11,748 nucleotides of DNA from positions 1-11,748 of the forward strand of contig CANQZP010000042.1 of assembly GCA_947628395.1 (NCBI GenBank), read 5' to 3'. The stretch comes from an uncultured Clostridia bacterium. GTDB taxonomy: Bacteria; Bacillota; Clostridia; TANB77; CAG-508. A program made the position numbers and the translations under genes. The notes beneath the pieces were generated by a model. That model worked only from the letters and a program-made list of their open reading frames with translations. It was not told the origin of the DNA and did no database searches. Shown in pieces: positions 5,101 through 11,748 of the stretch (position 1 is the first letter of the stretch; the number at the start of each line of letters is the position of its first letter).

Positions 5101-6879
5101 CTACTTCATTTTGGCCAATTTTATTATAATTTCACTTAACTCTTTTTCCAAATCAGCCATTTCTTCTTTTGTAGAATCTTTTCTATCTAGTTTTTCTAAT
5201 ATTTCATTTCTTTTTGTAATCAATCTGTCTTTATTATAACTATTTATTACATCTTCTATACATTTGTCTATATCAGTAATTTCATAGTCATCAGCCATTA
5301 TTTTAGTAATATGATTTATTGTTTCTTCTTCTTTAAAAGAATCTAATATATTAGTAATATCTTTCCCTTCATCAATATATTTATAAATTTCAGATAAAAT
5401 TTGTTTATTTATATCATATTTAAAATCTTCTAAACTTATATTTTCTTTTATTTTTTCTAATTTTGGTTTATCAGAATTTAACAATAAATATAAAACAACA
5501 TTTTCTCTTCTTATAATAGATTCTTCTGGCATATTTTGCTTTTTTATTATATTTGCTTTTACTTTCTTCTCTGGAATGCTTTCTGTTTTCTTGTTTTCAT
5601 ACCTCATTTTATTAATTTCTGCATAGACAGCCTCTTTTGATATTTTGTATTCTCTAGATAAATTATCAATATAAATTTCTAATTCAATTTGACTTTCAAC
5701 ATTTATCAAAATCTTAGCAATCTCTTGAAGAAATTTAATTTTATCATTAGTATTATCTAAGTTAAAGTTCTTTCTTAAAACTTTTATTTTAAATTCTACT
5801 AACGAAATAGCATTATCTACAAGTAAATTAAAGCCTCCGCTTCCATATTTTATTACATATTCATCAGGGTCTTTTGCACCTTCCATTTGAAGAATTCTAA
5901 CATCACAACCTAAATTTTTTAATATTTCAAGACCTCTTAATGTTGCAGCTTGTCCAGCTGAATCTGAATCATAACTTATAATAACCTGACCTGCATATTT
6001 TCTAAGAATTCTACCCTGTGCTTCTGTTAATGCAGTTCCAAGTGATGCTACAACATTGTGTATCCCTCTTTGATGAAGTGATATTGCATCCATATATCCT
6101 TCTACAATGACTATCTTTTCTAAATTAGCAGTTTTTGCTATATTCATTCCAAAAAGATTTCTTCCTTTTGAATATACAATATTTTCTGGTGAGTTAATAT
6201 ACTTTGGAAGTGATTTATCTAAAACCCTTCCTCCAAAAGCAATTACCTTTCCCCTCATATCAAATATAGGAAACATCAATCTTTTTCTAAACCTATCAAT
6301 AAATACACCTTTTTCATTTTTATTAACTAAACTAGATTCTAATATTTCATCATCTGAATATCCTTTACTTTTTAAATGATTATATAATTCATTAAAATTT
6401 CCTGAATATCCTATCATAAATGACTTTAATGTACTATTGTTTAGTTTTCTATTTTTTATATATTCTTGTGCTTGTTTTGATGTAGGTTTATATAGATTTT
6501 CATGATAAAATTTTGCTGCTTCTTCATTGATTTTATAAACTTTGTCTTTTAAATTTTGTCTTTTATTAAAATTATAGTCTTCATTTTTAGGAAGTTCTAA
6601 TCCAGCTCTATCAGCTAAAAATTCTAGTGTTTCTCTAAAATCAAGATTTTCTATCTTGCTTATAAAATGTATTACATTTCCTCCAACTCCACAACCAAAG
6701 CAATGAAATATTTGCTTATCTGGTGAAACAGAAAAAGAAGGAGACTTTTCTTTATGAAATGGGCATAAGCCGAAAAAATTTCTTCCACTTCTTTTTAATT
6801 TAACATATTGTGAAATTGTATCTACTATGTCATTTGAACTTCTTATATCATCAATTAACTCATCACTATATCTTATCAT
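5101..6879 (-). CDS. dnaG: DNA primase
   Basis: DnaG makes the RNA primers for replication and works with the replicative helicase. The 592-residue product has an N-terminal zinc finger with ligands Cys39, His42, Cys60 and Cys63 (CPFH...CFGC). The RNA-polymerase core includes RKRLMFPIFDMRGKVIAFGGR (199-219), and the Toprim motifs are VEGYMD (Glu260) and SYDSDSAG (Asp304, Asp306), followed by PDEY. The C-terminal third is a Lys/Glu-rich helical region fitting the helicase-binding domain. I chose the ATG at 6879 because SD AAGGAAGG lies 6 bases upstream. The in-frame GTG at 6909 has no SD. rpsU, often first in this operon, is absent here. Confidence 0.97.
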   Translation of the reverse strand: MIRYSDELIDDIRSSNDIVDTISQYVKLKRSGRNFFGLCPFHKEKSPSFSVSPDKQIFHCFGCGVGGNVIHFISKIENLDFRETLEFLADRAGLELPKNEDYNFNKRQNLKDKVYKINEEAAKFYHENLYKPTSKQAQEYIKNRKLNNSTLKSFMIGYSGNFNELYNHLKSKGYSDDEILESSLVNKNEKGVFIDRFRKRLMFPIFDMRGKVIAFGGRVLDKSLPKYINSPENIVYSKGRNLFGMNIAKTANLEKIVIVEGYMDAISLHQRGIHNVVASLGTALTEAQGRILRKYAGQVIISYDSDSAGQAATLRGLEILKNLGCDVRILQMEGAKDPDEYVIKYGSGGFNLLVDNAISLVEFKIKVLRKNFNLDNTNDKIKFLQEIAKILINVESQIELEIYIDNLSREYKISKEAVYAEINKMRYENKKTESIPEKKVKANIIKKQNMPEESIIRRENVVLYLLLNSDKPKLEKIKENISLEDFKYDINKQILSEIYKYIDEGKDITNILDSFKEEETINHITKIMADDYEITDIDKCIEDVINSYNKDRLITKRNEILEKLDRKDSTKEEMADLEKELSEIIIKLAKMK

Positions 6880-6996
6880 TTTTATCCTTCCTTTTATATT
6901 ATTCGACACTTATTTCCTAAATCCTTTATTGGTTACATAATTTTTTACAATTTTATTTCATTTTCTATACATATTCGCTACATTACAAATATGTAC
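6880..6996 (-). promoter_or_regulatory. Region upstream of dnaG with an inverted repeat
   Basis: I see no clean -35/-10 pair here. TACATATT (6968-6975) and AATATGTA (6988-6995) form an 8-bp inverted repeat with a 12-base gap. This could be an operator or just AT-rich symmetry. The dnaG promoter must lie here, since a terminator sits just upstream on the same strand. Confidence 0.25.
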
Positions 6997-7029
6997 AAAA
7001 AAACACATTCATTTTTGAATGTGCTTTTT
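6997..7029 (-). terminator. Intrinsic terminator between the accessory block and dnaG
   Basis: CACATTCA (7004-7011) pairs with TGAATGTG (7016-7023) around TTTT. On the minus strand the stem is followed by seven Ts. The other side carries CTTTTT, so it may act on both strands. It insulates dnaG from the mobile-looking genes upstream. Confidence 0.82.
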
Positions 7030-7070
7030 ACTGAAACACCTTAAAAAAAGTGCTCCACCATTGTTTTATA

Positions 7071-7303
7071 ATTTTTTAGAACCTATATAGTATTTTATTC
7101 AATAATTTCTTACTTATTCATTTCAAGACTAATCATCATGCATATATTTTATTTTTAATCATCGAAATCTTTTTCTTGATTTGTTTCTTCTTTTATTTCC
7201 AGTATTTCTTTTTCTTCTAATCCTACAATATTTACTATATCAGATATTTTCATATTCATCTTCAATAACTTTTTAGCTATTTCTATTTGTTTCTTTTTTT
7301 CGC
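7071..7303 (-). repeat. Direct repeat A: copy of the nuclease gene 3' end
   Basis: About 233 bp are nearly identical to 8839-9072, in the same orientation and with only scattered substitutions and one single-base indel. The repeat covers the last 49 or so codons of the Rpn-type nuclease gene plus about 85 bp of its downstream flank. Homology stops abruptly at GCGAAAAAAAG near 7303. Confidence 0.85.
7155..7303 (-). pseudogene. Truncated 3' end of an Rpn-family nuclease gene
   Basis: Only the C-terminal tail of the nuclease at 8924-9856 is present here. The shared segment runs from KKKQIEI to QEKDFDD, with two amino-acid differences (Ala for Thr, Ser for Ala). The catalytic PD-(D/E)XK part is missing. 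The frame can be extended upstream to an ATG at 7349, but that start lies inside the terminator of the ATPase gene and has no SD, so I treat it as a non-functional remnant. Confidence 0.82.
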
Positions 7304-7329
7304 TGAAGTTGTCAACAAAAAGTAGACAC
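7304..7329. other. Breakpoint sequence, possible solo IS end
   Basis: Between the repeat edge and the ATPase terminator, the minus strand reads GTGTCTACTTTTTGTTGACA then ACTTCA. TGTCTACTTTTT/TTGACA-like tips resemble ends of some insertion sequences, but no transposase or partner end is visible. It may mark an old insertion or deletion joint. Confidence 0.3.
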
Positions 7330-7377
7330 AAAAAAACTGTGCAATTCAAAAATTTTATTTTCTGAATTTACACAGTT
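7330..7377 (-). terminator. Terminator of the ATPase gene
   Basis: AACTGTGCAATTCA (7335-7348) pairs with TGAATTTACACAGTT (7363-7377) with a small bulge. On the minus strand the stem runs into seven Ts (7330-7336). It lies about 107 bases past the ATPase stop; the stretch between (7378-7484) is AT-rich with no feature that I can support. Confidence 0.8.
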
Positions 7378-7484
7378 AAATTTATAGTCTCCAAAAAGTC
7401 AATAGAAATTTTTTAATAATTCAAATAGATTTTATTGCATTTTTTTGCTAAATTTTCATATTAAATCAAACTTTATATTTAATT

Positions 7485-8777
7485 CTATATACAAAAAACA
7501 GCATATAAAGGTACAGATTTAATATTATTCTCAAACCCAAAATTTTTTTCCGAAATCCTAATTGCATATTTAGGATTATAAATCTTCATATACAAAGCTA
7601 AACTCCTAGCTTTTACATGAGTACTATTCTTTACCTCTATTGGAATTATATCAGTTTCCTTTTGTATTAAAAAATCTAATTCAGCCTTTCCATCAGATTC
7701 CCAATAATATAAGCTATACCCCTTTGCTCGTAACTCATTTGCTACATAATGTTCTGTAAGAGGCCCCATCGCTATCATAGTTGGCTGCTTACTTAAATCT
7801 ATTTGATATAATGGATACCTTGCCTTATTTACAAATAACCCTACATCATTCATATATAATTTAAATGATGATAAATCTTTATACATTTCTATAGGTAAAT
7901 TAGCATTTGCTTTATATATTTGATTAACTATTCCACTATTTTTAAGCCATAAAATTGCTTCACCAAATATACTTGACGTTCCACCTTTTGAAATAACTTT
8001 ATATTGAAATTTTTGATTATCTTTTGCTAATTGAACAGGTATCGAATCAAATGCAGATATAATTCTGTTTGATAAACTATTATCTGCATACTTTGTCATA
8101 TCTCTTTCATAAGACGAAAGTATTTCTGATTGTACATCTATTGTTGCTATTACTTTTTGCTCTGTTAAATATGTTTGAACAACTTCAGGCATTCCACCTA
8201 CTACTAAATATGTTCTATATAGTTTTAAACATAATTCATGAATATCTTTGTCTATTCTTTCATTAGTATTAAAATGTTCTTCGATTTCTTTTATTAAATT
8301 TTCTCTACCAATAGCAATTAAAAATTCTTTAAATGATAAAGGATACATGTTTATCATTTGAACTTTTCCAACTGGAAAAGAATAATTATCTCTATTTATA
8401 GCAATACCTAATAACGAACCTGCTGCTATAACATGATATTCTGGAGCATCTTCACAGAAATATTTTAAAGATGTTAAAGCTCTTTCATTAGCTTGAATCT
8501 CATCAAAAAATATTAAAGTTTTTCCAGGTATGATTTTTTCACCATAAAATAATTCTAATTTGTTTATTATATATTTCGCATCTATGGTTTCTTCTATTTG
8601 GCTACTTAATTCTTTATTAGTTTCAAAATTTACATATATTAAATTATCGAAATATTCTTTTCCAAATTGTTTTATAATATATGTTTTTCCTACTTGTCTT
8701 GCTCCATGTATTATTAACGGCTTTCTATTTTTTACATCTTTCCATTTAATTAAATCATTTATAATTTCTCTTTGCAT
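7485..8777 (-). CDS. AAA-family ATPase with DUF4143 C-terminal domain
   Basis: This belongs to a widespread family of single-gene accessory ATPases with an AAA_14-type N-terminal domain and a DUF4143 C-terminal domain. The precise role is unknown. Walker A is GARQVGKT (25-32) and Walker B is TLIFFDEIQ (87-95, Asp92/Glu93). AAGSLLG is the usual sensor-like segment. The C-terminal part has AELDFLIQ and IPIEVKNS, with Asp368, Glu381 and Lys383 matching a nuclease-fold D...ExK pattern. The product ends VPLYAVFCI, as in intact members, and at 430 residues it looks full length. The ATG at 8777 is chosen over the GTG at 8786 because SD GAGGG is about 9 bases from the ATG. It has its own promoter and terminator and lies between two copies of the Rpn gene 3' end, as a recently moved cassette might. 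Confidence 0.9.
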   Translation of the reverse strand: MQREIINDLIKWKDVKNRKPLIIHGARQVGKTYIIKQFGKEYFDNLIYVNFETNKELSSQIEETIDAKYIINKLELFYGEKIIPGKTLIFFDEIQANERALTSLKYFCEDAPEYHVIAAGSLLGIAINRDNYSFPVGKVQMINMYPLSFKEFLIAIGRENLIKEIEEHFNTNERIDKDIHELCLKLYRTYLVVGGMPEVVQTYLTEQKVIATIDVQSEILSSYERDMTKYADNSLSNRIISAFDSIPVQLAKDNQKFQYKVISKGGTSSIFGEAILWLKNSGIVNQIYKANANLPIEMYKDLSSFKLYMNDVGLFVNKARYPLYQIDLSKQPTMIAMGPLTEHYVANELRAKGYSLYYWESDGKAELDFLIQKETDIIPIEVKNSTHVKARSLALYMKIYNPKYAIRISEKNFGFENNIKSVPLYAVFCI

Positions 8778-8798
8778 TATAATCACCCTCTTAAATAA

Positions 8799-8827
8799 AT
8801 TATACCATATAAATTCAAATAAATCAA
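8799..8827 (-). promoter_or_regulatory. Promoter of the ATPase gene
   Basis: On the minus strand TTGATT (8822-8827), 17 bases, TATAAT (8799-8804), with TGG before the -10 box (extended -10). Start near 8792, giving a leader of only about 15 bases. Confidence 0.75.
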
Positions 8828-8838
8828 ATTACTTTATG

Positions 8839-9072
8839 ATTTTTTAGAACTTATATGGTATTTTATTCAATTTTTTCTTATTTATTCATTTCAAGGCTAA
8901 TCAATCATGCATATATTTTATTTTTAATCATCAAAATCTTTTTCTTGATTTGTTTCTTCTTTTATTTCCAATATTTCTTTTTCTTCTAATCCTACAATAT
9001 TTACTATATCAGCTATTTTCATATTCATCTTCAATAACTTTTTAGTTATTTCTATTTGTTTCTTTTTTTCGC
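8839..9072 (-). repeat. Direct repeat B: 3' end and flank of the intact nuclease gene
   Basis: This is the partner of 7071-7303. It holds the end of the intact nuclease gene and its downstream flank. The two copies bracket the ATPase gene in direct orientation, so recombination between them could remove the ATPase. Confidence 0.85.
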
Positions 9073-9856
9073 CTTTTGCCTGCCCAGTCTTCATTCCAAT
9101 TTTTATTCCATCTGTTCTACCTTCTTGACGTCCAATCTCAATTCCCTTTTCTCTCGCAGCACTTATTCCACTGTCATAATCCATTGCCCACTTTTCCCTT
9201 AATTCTGCTAGTCTTTTTAATTCTTCATCTCCTGTTAAATACTCCATCTCTACTCTAGCCCTTTCTATTGTCTTATTCTTCTTCTCTGCCATCTCAATCC
9301 ACCCCCTATTTCTATCATCAATCAAAGCTAACCACTGATTTAGCTTTTCATCCATATCCGGTTTTGCCTTCCTAAACTTTGGTAATTCTATGAAATACCA
9401 CTTTACACCTTCTATTACCTCATATTCTCTATGTTTATTTAATACTGTTACTGTATCTGATACATACTCTTTATATGGTAATAATTTGTAATTTAATATA
9501 TTTATCATTATTACTTGGTTTATGTCTTGATATTTTGTACCCTTCTTTGTTTCCCTTGATATCGTTTTTGCTGCATATACTAAACTTCTATTTTCCATCT
9601 TATCTGTATCTTGTATTTGTAGCTCAATATTTACTATTATTCCATCATTTAATGTTGCTTGCAGGTCCAGTCTTCCACCTTTTTCTTCATCTTTTAGTTT
9701 TTCTAAATTTACCTCTTCCCTAATTTCTATTTTTTCTATCTCTATCTTTAAAATAGCCTCTAAAAAATCAATTAGGAATTCTTCATTACCTTTTTTAGCA
9801 AAAAATGCTTTAAATATTACATCATTTTTTAAATTAAATATTTTGTTTTCTACCAT
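8924..9856 (-). CDS. Rpn-family PD-(D/E)XK nuclease (recombination-promoting/putative transposase)
   Basis: This is a member of the PD-(D/E)XK nuclease family often labelled transposase and related to the E. coli Rpn recombination-promoting nucleases. The 310-residue product starts with FNLKNDVIFKAFFA. The catalytic core is GGRLDLQA (Asp64) and VNIELQIQ (Glu78, Gln80), a D...ExQ variant typical of this family. About residues 231-260 form a Gly-rich repeat (EKGIEIGRQEGRTDGIKIG) and the end is a charged helical domain shared with the remnant at 7155-7303. SD AAGGAGG lies 4-5 bases before the ATG. It is intact, with a promoter at 10037-10065. Whether it moves DNA or promotes recombination here is unknown. 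Confidence 0.9.
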   Translation of the reverse strand: MVENKIFNLKNDVIFKAFFAKKGNEEFLIDFLEAILKIEIEKIEIREEVNLEKLKDEEKGGRLDLQATLNDGIIVNIELQIQDTDKMENRSLVYAAKTISRETKKGTKYQDINQVIMINILNYKLLPYKEYVSDTVTVLNKHREYEVIEGVKWYFIELPKFRKAKPDMDEKLNQWLALIDDRNRGWIEMAEKKNKTIERARVEMEYLTGDEELKRLAELREKWAMDYDSGISAAREKGIEIGRQEGRTDGIKIGMKTGQAKGEKKKQIEITKKLLKMNMKIADIVNIVGLEEKEILEIKEETNQEKDFDD

Positions 9857-10036
9857 TCGTCCTCCTTATTATATCAACTATTCCTTTTCTTTACAAGATT
9901 ATTGATATTTTTATATTTTATTTTTGCATGAAAAATTAACTTACCACCTCCTATTGATTTTTTAATTTTGTTTTTGATTTTCTTTTAGAACAAAAAAATT
10001 AGGAATTAAAAATCCTTTGATTTAAAATATACTTAT
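9857..10036 (-). promoter_or_regulatory. Long leader of the nuclease gene with an unused SD site
   Basis: About 170 bases of AT-rich leader separate the promoter from the nuclease ATG. A full SD (AATAGGAGGTGG, near 9943-9954) sits in the middle, but the only ATG after it opens a three-codon frame (Met-Gln-Lys-stop). A second promoter-like pair, TTGTAA-N17-TATAAT, lies close to the gene's own SD and may be chance. The SD could be a relic of a lost gene or part of a translational control. Confidence 0.35.
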
Positions 10037-10065
10037 ATATAACCACTTTTTCTCACTATTGTCAA
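10037..10065 (-). promoter_or_regulatory. Promoter of the nuclease gene
   Basis: On the minus strand TTGACA (10060-10065), 17 bases, TTATAT (10037-10042). It lies directly after the terminator of the prepilin-like gene. Confidence 0.7.
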
Positions 10066-10072
10066 TAAAAAA

Positions 10073-10120
10073 CTAAAAAAATCTATGCACATTTTTAGCA
10101 TGCATAGTTTTTTTAATTTT
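10073..10120 (-). terminator. Terminator of the prepilin-like gene
   Basis: CTATGCA (10083-10089) pairs with TGCATAG (10101-10107), extended by flanking A and T runs. On the minus strand the stem continues into TTTTTTTAGTTTTTT. It begins right at the stop codon of the upstream gene. Confidence 0.85.
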
Positions 10121-11520
10121 TACCAATCAATCTCAACCCTTATATTCTGATTACCAACTGAACCATCTACTATTTTTTCGAGAAACGATTTTGAATCCTC
10201 ATCTTTTACCTTTATAATAAAACCATCTATTGTATCATAGCCTACCCAATTAAAGCATGTTCTACCATTTGCCGGATTAGCTTCTATTTTCATCACACCA
10301 GATAATTTTCTACAATTGTTAAATGTAGACTCCATATCATTTACATTTTTAGGTATGAATGAAGGTCCTTTTTCAAGGTTTTTGCACTCATTGAAACAAA
10401 AACTCATGTTAATCACACTATCTGGTATTGTGATTTGGGCTTCTTTTAATTGTTCATCACCTGCAAATACTTGATTTAAACTTTCAACTCCATTAGGAAT
10501 TTTAATGTTTGCATATTGTAATGAATTACATTCATAGAAAACCCCATCGAGTTTTCTCACACTCTCCGGTATATTATCGACTCTTGTTATTCCTGTGGAA
10601 CCATAACACCACACAATATCTATTACTTTACTTGGTAATGAAATATTTGCCAAATTTGTACAGGTTTCAAATGTGCTTCTCATATATAATGTTGTTAATG
10701 GCAAATTAGGTTGAACTCGTAAATCAGTCAAATCTTGAAATGTCCTATATAAACTTGTTACTGGCTTAAAATTCTCACCCTTATCTTCACTTATATATTG
10801 TGGAACAAATCCTTCTATTTTTCCTTCTTCAGTGATTTTACCTTTATATCCATTATTCATTATTTTTTCAGTATTTGTTCCATTTGGATTATATTCCTTA
10901 TTTTGACTTACTTCTTCATCATTTAACAAATATCCATTTGTTACTTCATCATAACAATATTCCCATAAATCCATATTTACAGCTTTTCCATTTGTTCCTA
11001 TTCCTATTATATCTTTAGATGTCTCTGTTTGCTCAGCTGGAGCTTCTTCATTTGCGAAACTATTTTTCCAGTCTATTTCTTCTACTTCTTGACCATGAAC
11101 TAAATATGTTATATTTTCTTCCATAAAATAAATAGCAAAAGTTCCATCCAAATTATCTATCATATTTATTTTACTTATATCAAAATATCTAGCAAGTTCT
11201 TTCTCTAGGCTTTCTGCTGACACATCCGTATAATTACTTTCTTCTGTTAAAGCCCCAACAATAGCCAATTCGATACTTTCCTTTATTGTCGCCTTATTAG
11301 TTTGTTCTTTTGACTTTTTTGCTCTTGTTAAAATTCCATTATCACCAACAACCATCGCAATTGTTACACCCGCTAAAATCAACAAAACAATAATAGTTAT
11401 AACTAATGCAATTAAAGTAATACCCCTTTCTTTTCGGGCAGATATTGTAGGGGCAGGGCTTGTCTCTGCCCTTTTGCCTGCCCCTACACCTTTTACAATA
11501 AATTTTTTCTTATGTTTCAT
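10120..11520 (-). CDS. Prepilin-like secreted protein with BspA-type leucine-rich repeats
   Basis: The 466-residue protein joins a type IV prepilin-like N-terminus to a leucine-rich-repeat body. The processing site is KERG/ITLIALVITI (cleavage after Gly33), followed by a hydrophobic helix (34-57) and a charged helix (RAKKSKEQTNKATIKESIEL). Mature residue 5 is Ala, where classical pilins have Glu. Residues about 150-250 are a spacer. From about 260 on, BspA/LRR_5-like units recur (FETCTNLANISLP, FYECNSLQYANIKIP, FNECKNLEKGPSFIP, FNNCRKLSGVMKI). The likely place is the cell surface, possibly for adhesion. The start at 11520 has SD AAGGGAG. Residues 12-25 are encoded by a GTAGGGGC palindrome, making the leader 33 residues long, and the whole 5' end is duplicated upstream. 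Confidence 0.85.
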   Translation of the reverse strand: MKHKKKFIVKGVGAGKRAETSPAPTISARKERGITLIALVITIIVLLILAGVTIAMVVGDNGILTRAKKSKEQTNKATIKESIELAIVGALTEESNYTDVSAESLEKELARYFDISKINMIDNLDGTFAIYFMEENITYLVHGQEVEEIDWKNSFANEEAPAEQTETSKDIIGIGTNGKAVNMDLWEYCYDEVTNGYLLNDEEVSQNKEYNPNGTNTEKIMNNGYKGKITEEGKIEGFVPQYISEDKGENFKPVTSLYRTFQDLTDLRVQPNLPLTTLYMRSTFETCTNLANISLPSKVIDIVWCYGSTGITRVDNIPESVRKLDGVFYECNSLQYANIKIPNGVESLNQVFAGDEQLKEAQITIPDSVINMSFCFNECKNLEKGPSFIPKNVNDMESTFNNCRKLSGVMKIEANPANGRTCFNWVGYDTIDGFIIKVKDEDSKSFLEKIVDGSVGNQNIRVEIDW

Positions 11521-11531
11521 TTCTCTCTCCC
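11445..11531 (-). repeat. Direct repeat, downstream copy (start of the prepilin-like gene)
   Basis: This block of about 87 bp recurs at 11572-11658 with a 127-bp offset and no indels, but roughly a dozen substitutions. It includes the SD, the first codons (MKHKKKF) and a GTAGGGGC palindrome (11447-11487). The hairpin stem is GGGCAG/CTGCCC here and GGGCGG/CCGCCC in the other copy, a compensatory change. Confidence 0.8.
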
Positions 11532-11548
11532 TTCTTTTGTTTTATATA

Positions 11549-11647
11549 TTAAATTTTTATAAATTTCTCTCTTGTAGGGGCGGGCCTTGCGTCCGCCCTT
11601 TTTCCTTCCCCTACATCTTTTGCAAAAAATTTTTTCTTATGTTTCAT
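11549..11647 (-). CDS. 32-codon upstream ORF, duplicate of the prepilin-like gene start
   Basis: This short ORF starts MKHKKKFFAKDVGEGKRADA, continues RPAPTREKFIKI and stops at TAA. It has a strong SD (GAGGAGGAG) a few bases before the ATG. Residues 1-25 match the start of the prepilin-like protein downstream, but it ends before any hydrophobic segment. The stop is 28 bases before the next ATG. It may be a leftover of a second gene copy shortened by deletion, or an upstream ORF that affects translation of the next gene. Whether the peptide is made or stable is unknown. Confidence 0.5.
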   Translation of the reverse strand: MKHKKKFFAKDVGEGKRADARPAPTREKFIKI

Positions 11648-11658
11648 TTCTCTCCTCC
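11572..11658 (-). repeat. Direct repeat, upstream copy, with GTAGGGGC palindrome
   Basis: Partner of 11445-11531. The palindrome occupies 11574-11614, the same 41-bp length as in the other copy. It codes for VGEGKRADARPAPT in the short ORF. Confidence 0.8.
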
Positions 11659-11689
11659 TCGTTTATATATATTTTTTATACAATACACC

Positions 11690-11748
11690 AGCGCGAAGGG
11701 ATTTCCATCTATTTTTCAAGGTTGTTTGCTGTGGGGACCGATGAGGGC
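11690..11748. ncRNA. Start of a second conserved-core structured element, cut by the window edge
   Basis: AGCGCGA (11690-11696), AGGGA, then GGGGACCGATGAG (11733-11745) repeat the blocks of the element at 1220-1444. The distance between the first block and GACCG is 46 bases here and 47 there, while most of the sequence between differs. The rest of the element lies beyond the window. On the minus strand it sits just upstream of the prepilin-like gene, so it could also be part of that gene's leader. Confidence 0.5.

Noticed and set aside
6880..6909. GTG at 6909 as the dnaG start
   Set aside because: There is no SD before it; the ATG at 6879 has AAGGAAGG at proper spacing and gives the usual N-terminus.
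7155..7349. 64-codon ORF as a separate gene
   Set aside because: Its ATG lies inside the ATPase terminator, it has no SD, and all recognisable sequence is the copied end of the nuclease gene.

Overview
The window is a stretch of low-GC, Gram-positive (Firmicutes/Clostridia-type) chromosome. The evidence is the strong A+T bias, Shine-Dalgarno (SD) sites of the AGGAGG type, TTGACA-N17-TATAAT promoters, a zinc-ligand form of S18, a SigA-type sigma factor, and a cell-surface prepilin/BspA-like protein of a kind common in gut Clostridia. I cannot name a species from sequence alone.

Layout. (1) 1-1185: on the minus strand, a promoter, a leader hairpin, then rpsF-ssb-rpsR. (2) 1220-1444: a 225-bp gene-free element with 25-bp terminal inverted repeats and a large predicted fold. 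(3) 1451-2350: a membrane-anchored cyclophilin, minus strand, with its own promoter. (4) 2423-3267: on the plus strand, a promoter, a leader, rplU-rpmA and a strong terminator; prp is missing and L27 lacks the extension that Prp would cut. (5) 3268-3564: a gene-free set of nested palindromes. (6) 3604-6879: minus strand dnaG-rpoD, a 56-codon unrecognised small ORF and a tRNA-Met with its own consensus promoter. (7) 6997-10065: an accessory block on the minus strand. It holds an Rpn-type PD-(D/E)XK nuclease gene, an AAA ATPase/DUF4143 gene and a second, truncated copy of the nuclease gene's 3' end. (8) 10073-11658: a secreted prepilin-like protein with leucine-rich repeats. Its first codons are duplicated upstream and include a GTAGGGGC-type palindromic repeat in the reading frame. 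(9) 11690-11748: the start of a second element that shares the conserved core of the element at 1220-1444.

How it fits together. The core genes are housekeeping translation and replication units. The interest lies in the non-coding insertions between and inside them. Two loci share short conserved blocks (GCGCGA, GGGA and GGGGACCGATGAG) at nearly the same spacing while the sequence between differs, as expected of a structured RNA or a mobile structured DNA family. Three copies of a GTAGGGGC hairpin occur. Two of them read through as protein in the prepilin leader region and show a compensatory base-pair change. The small ORF after rpoD is the best candidate for an unannotated protein gene.
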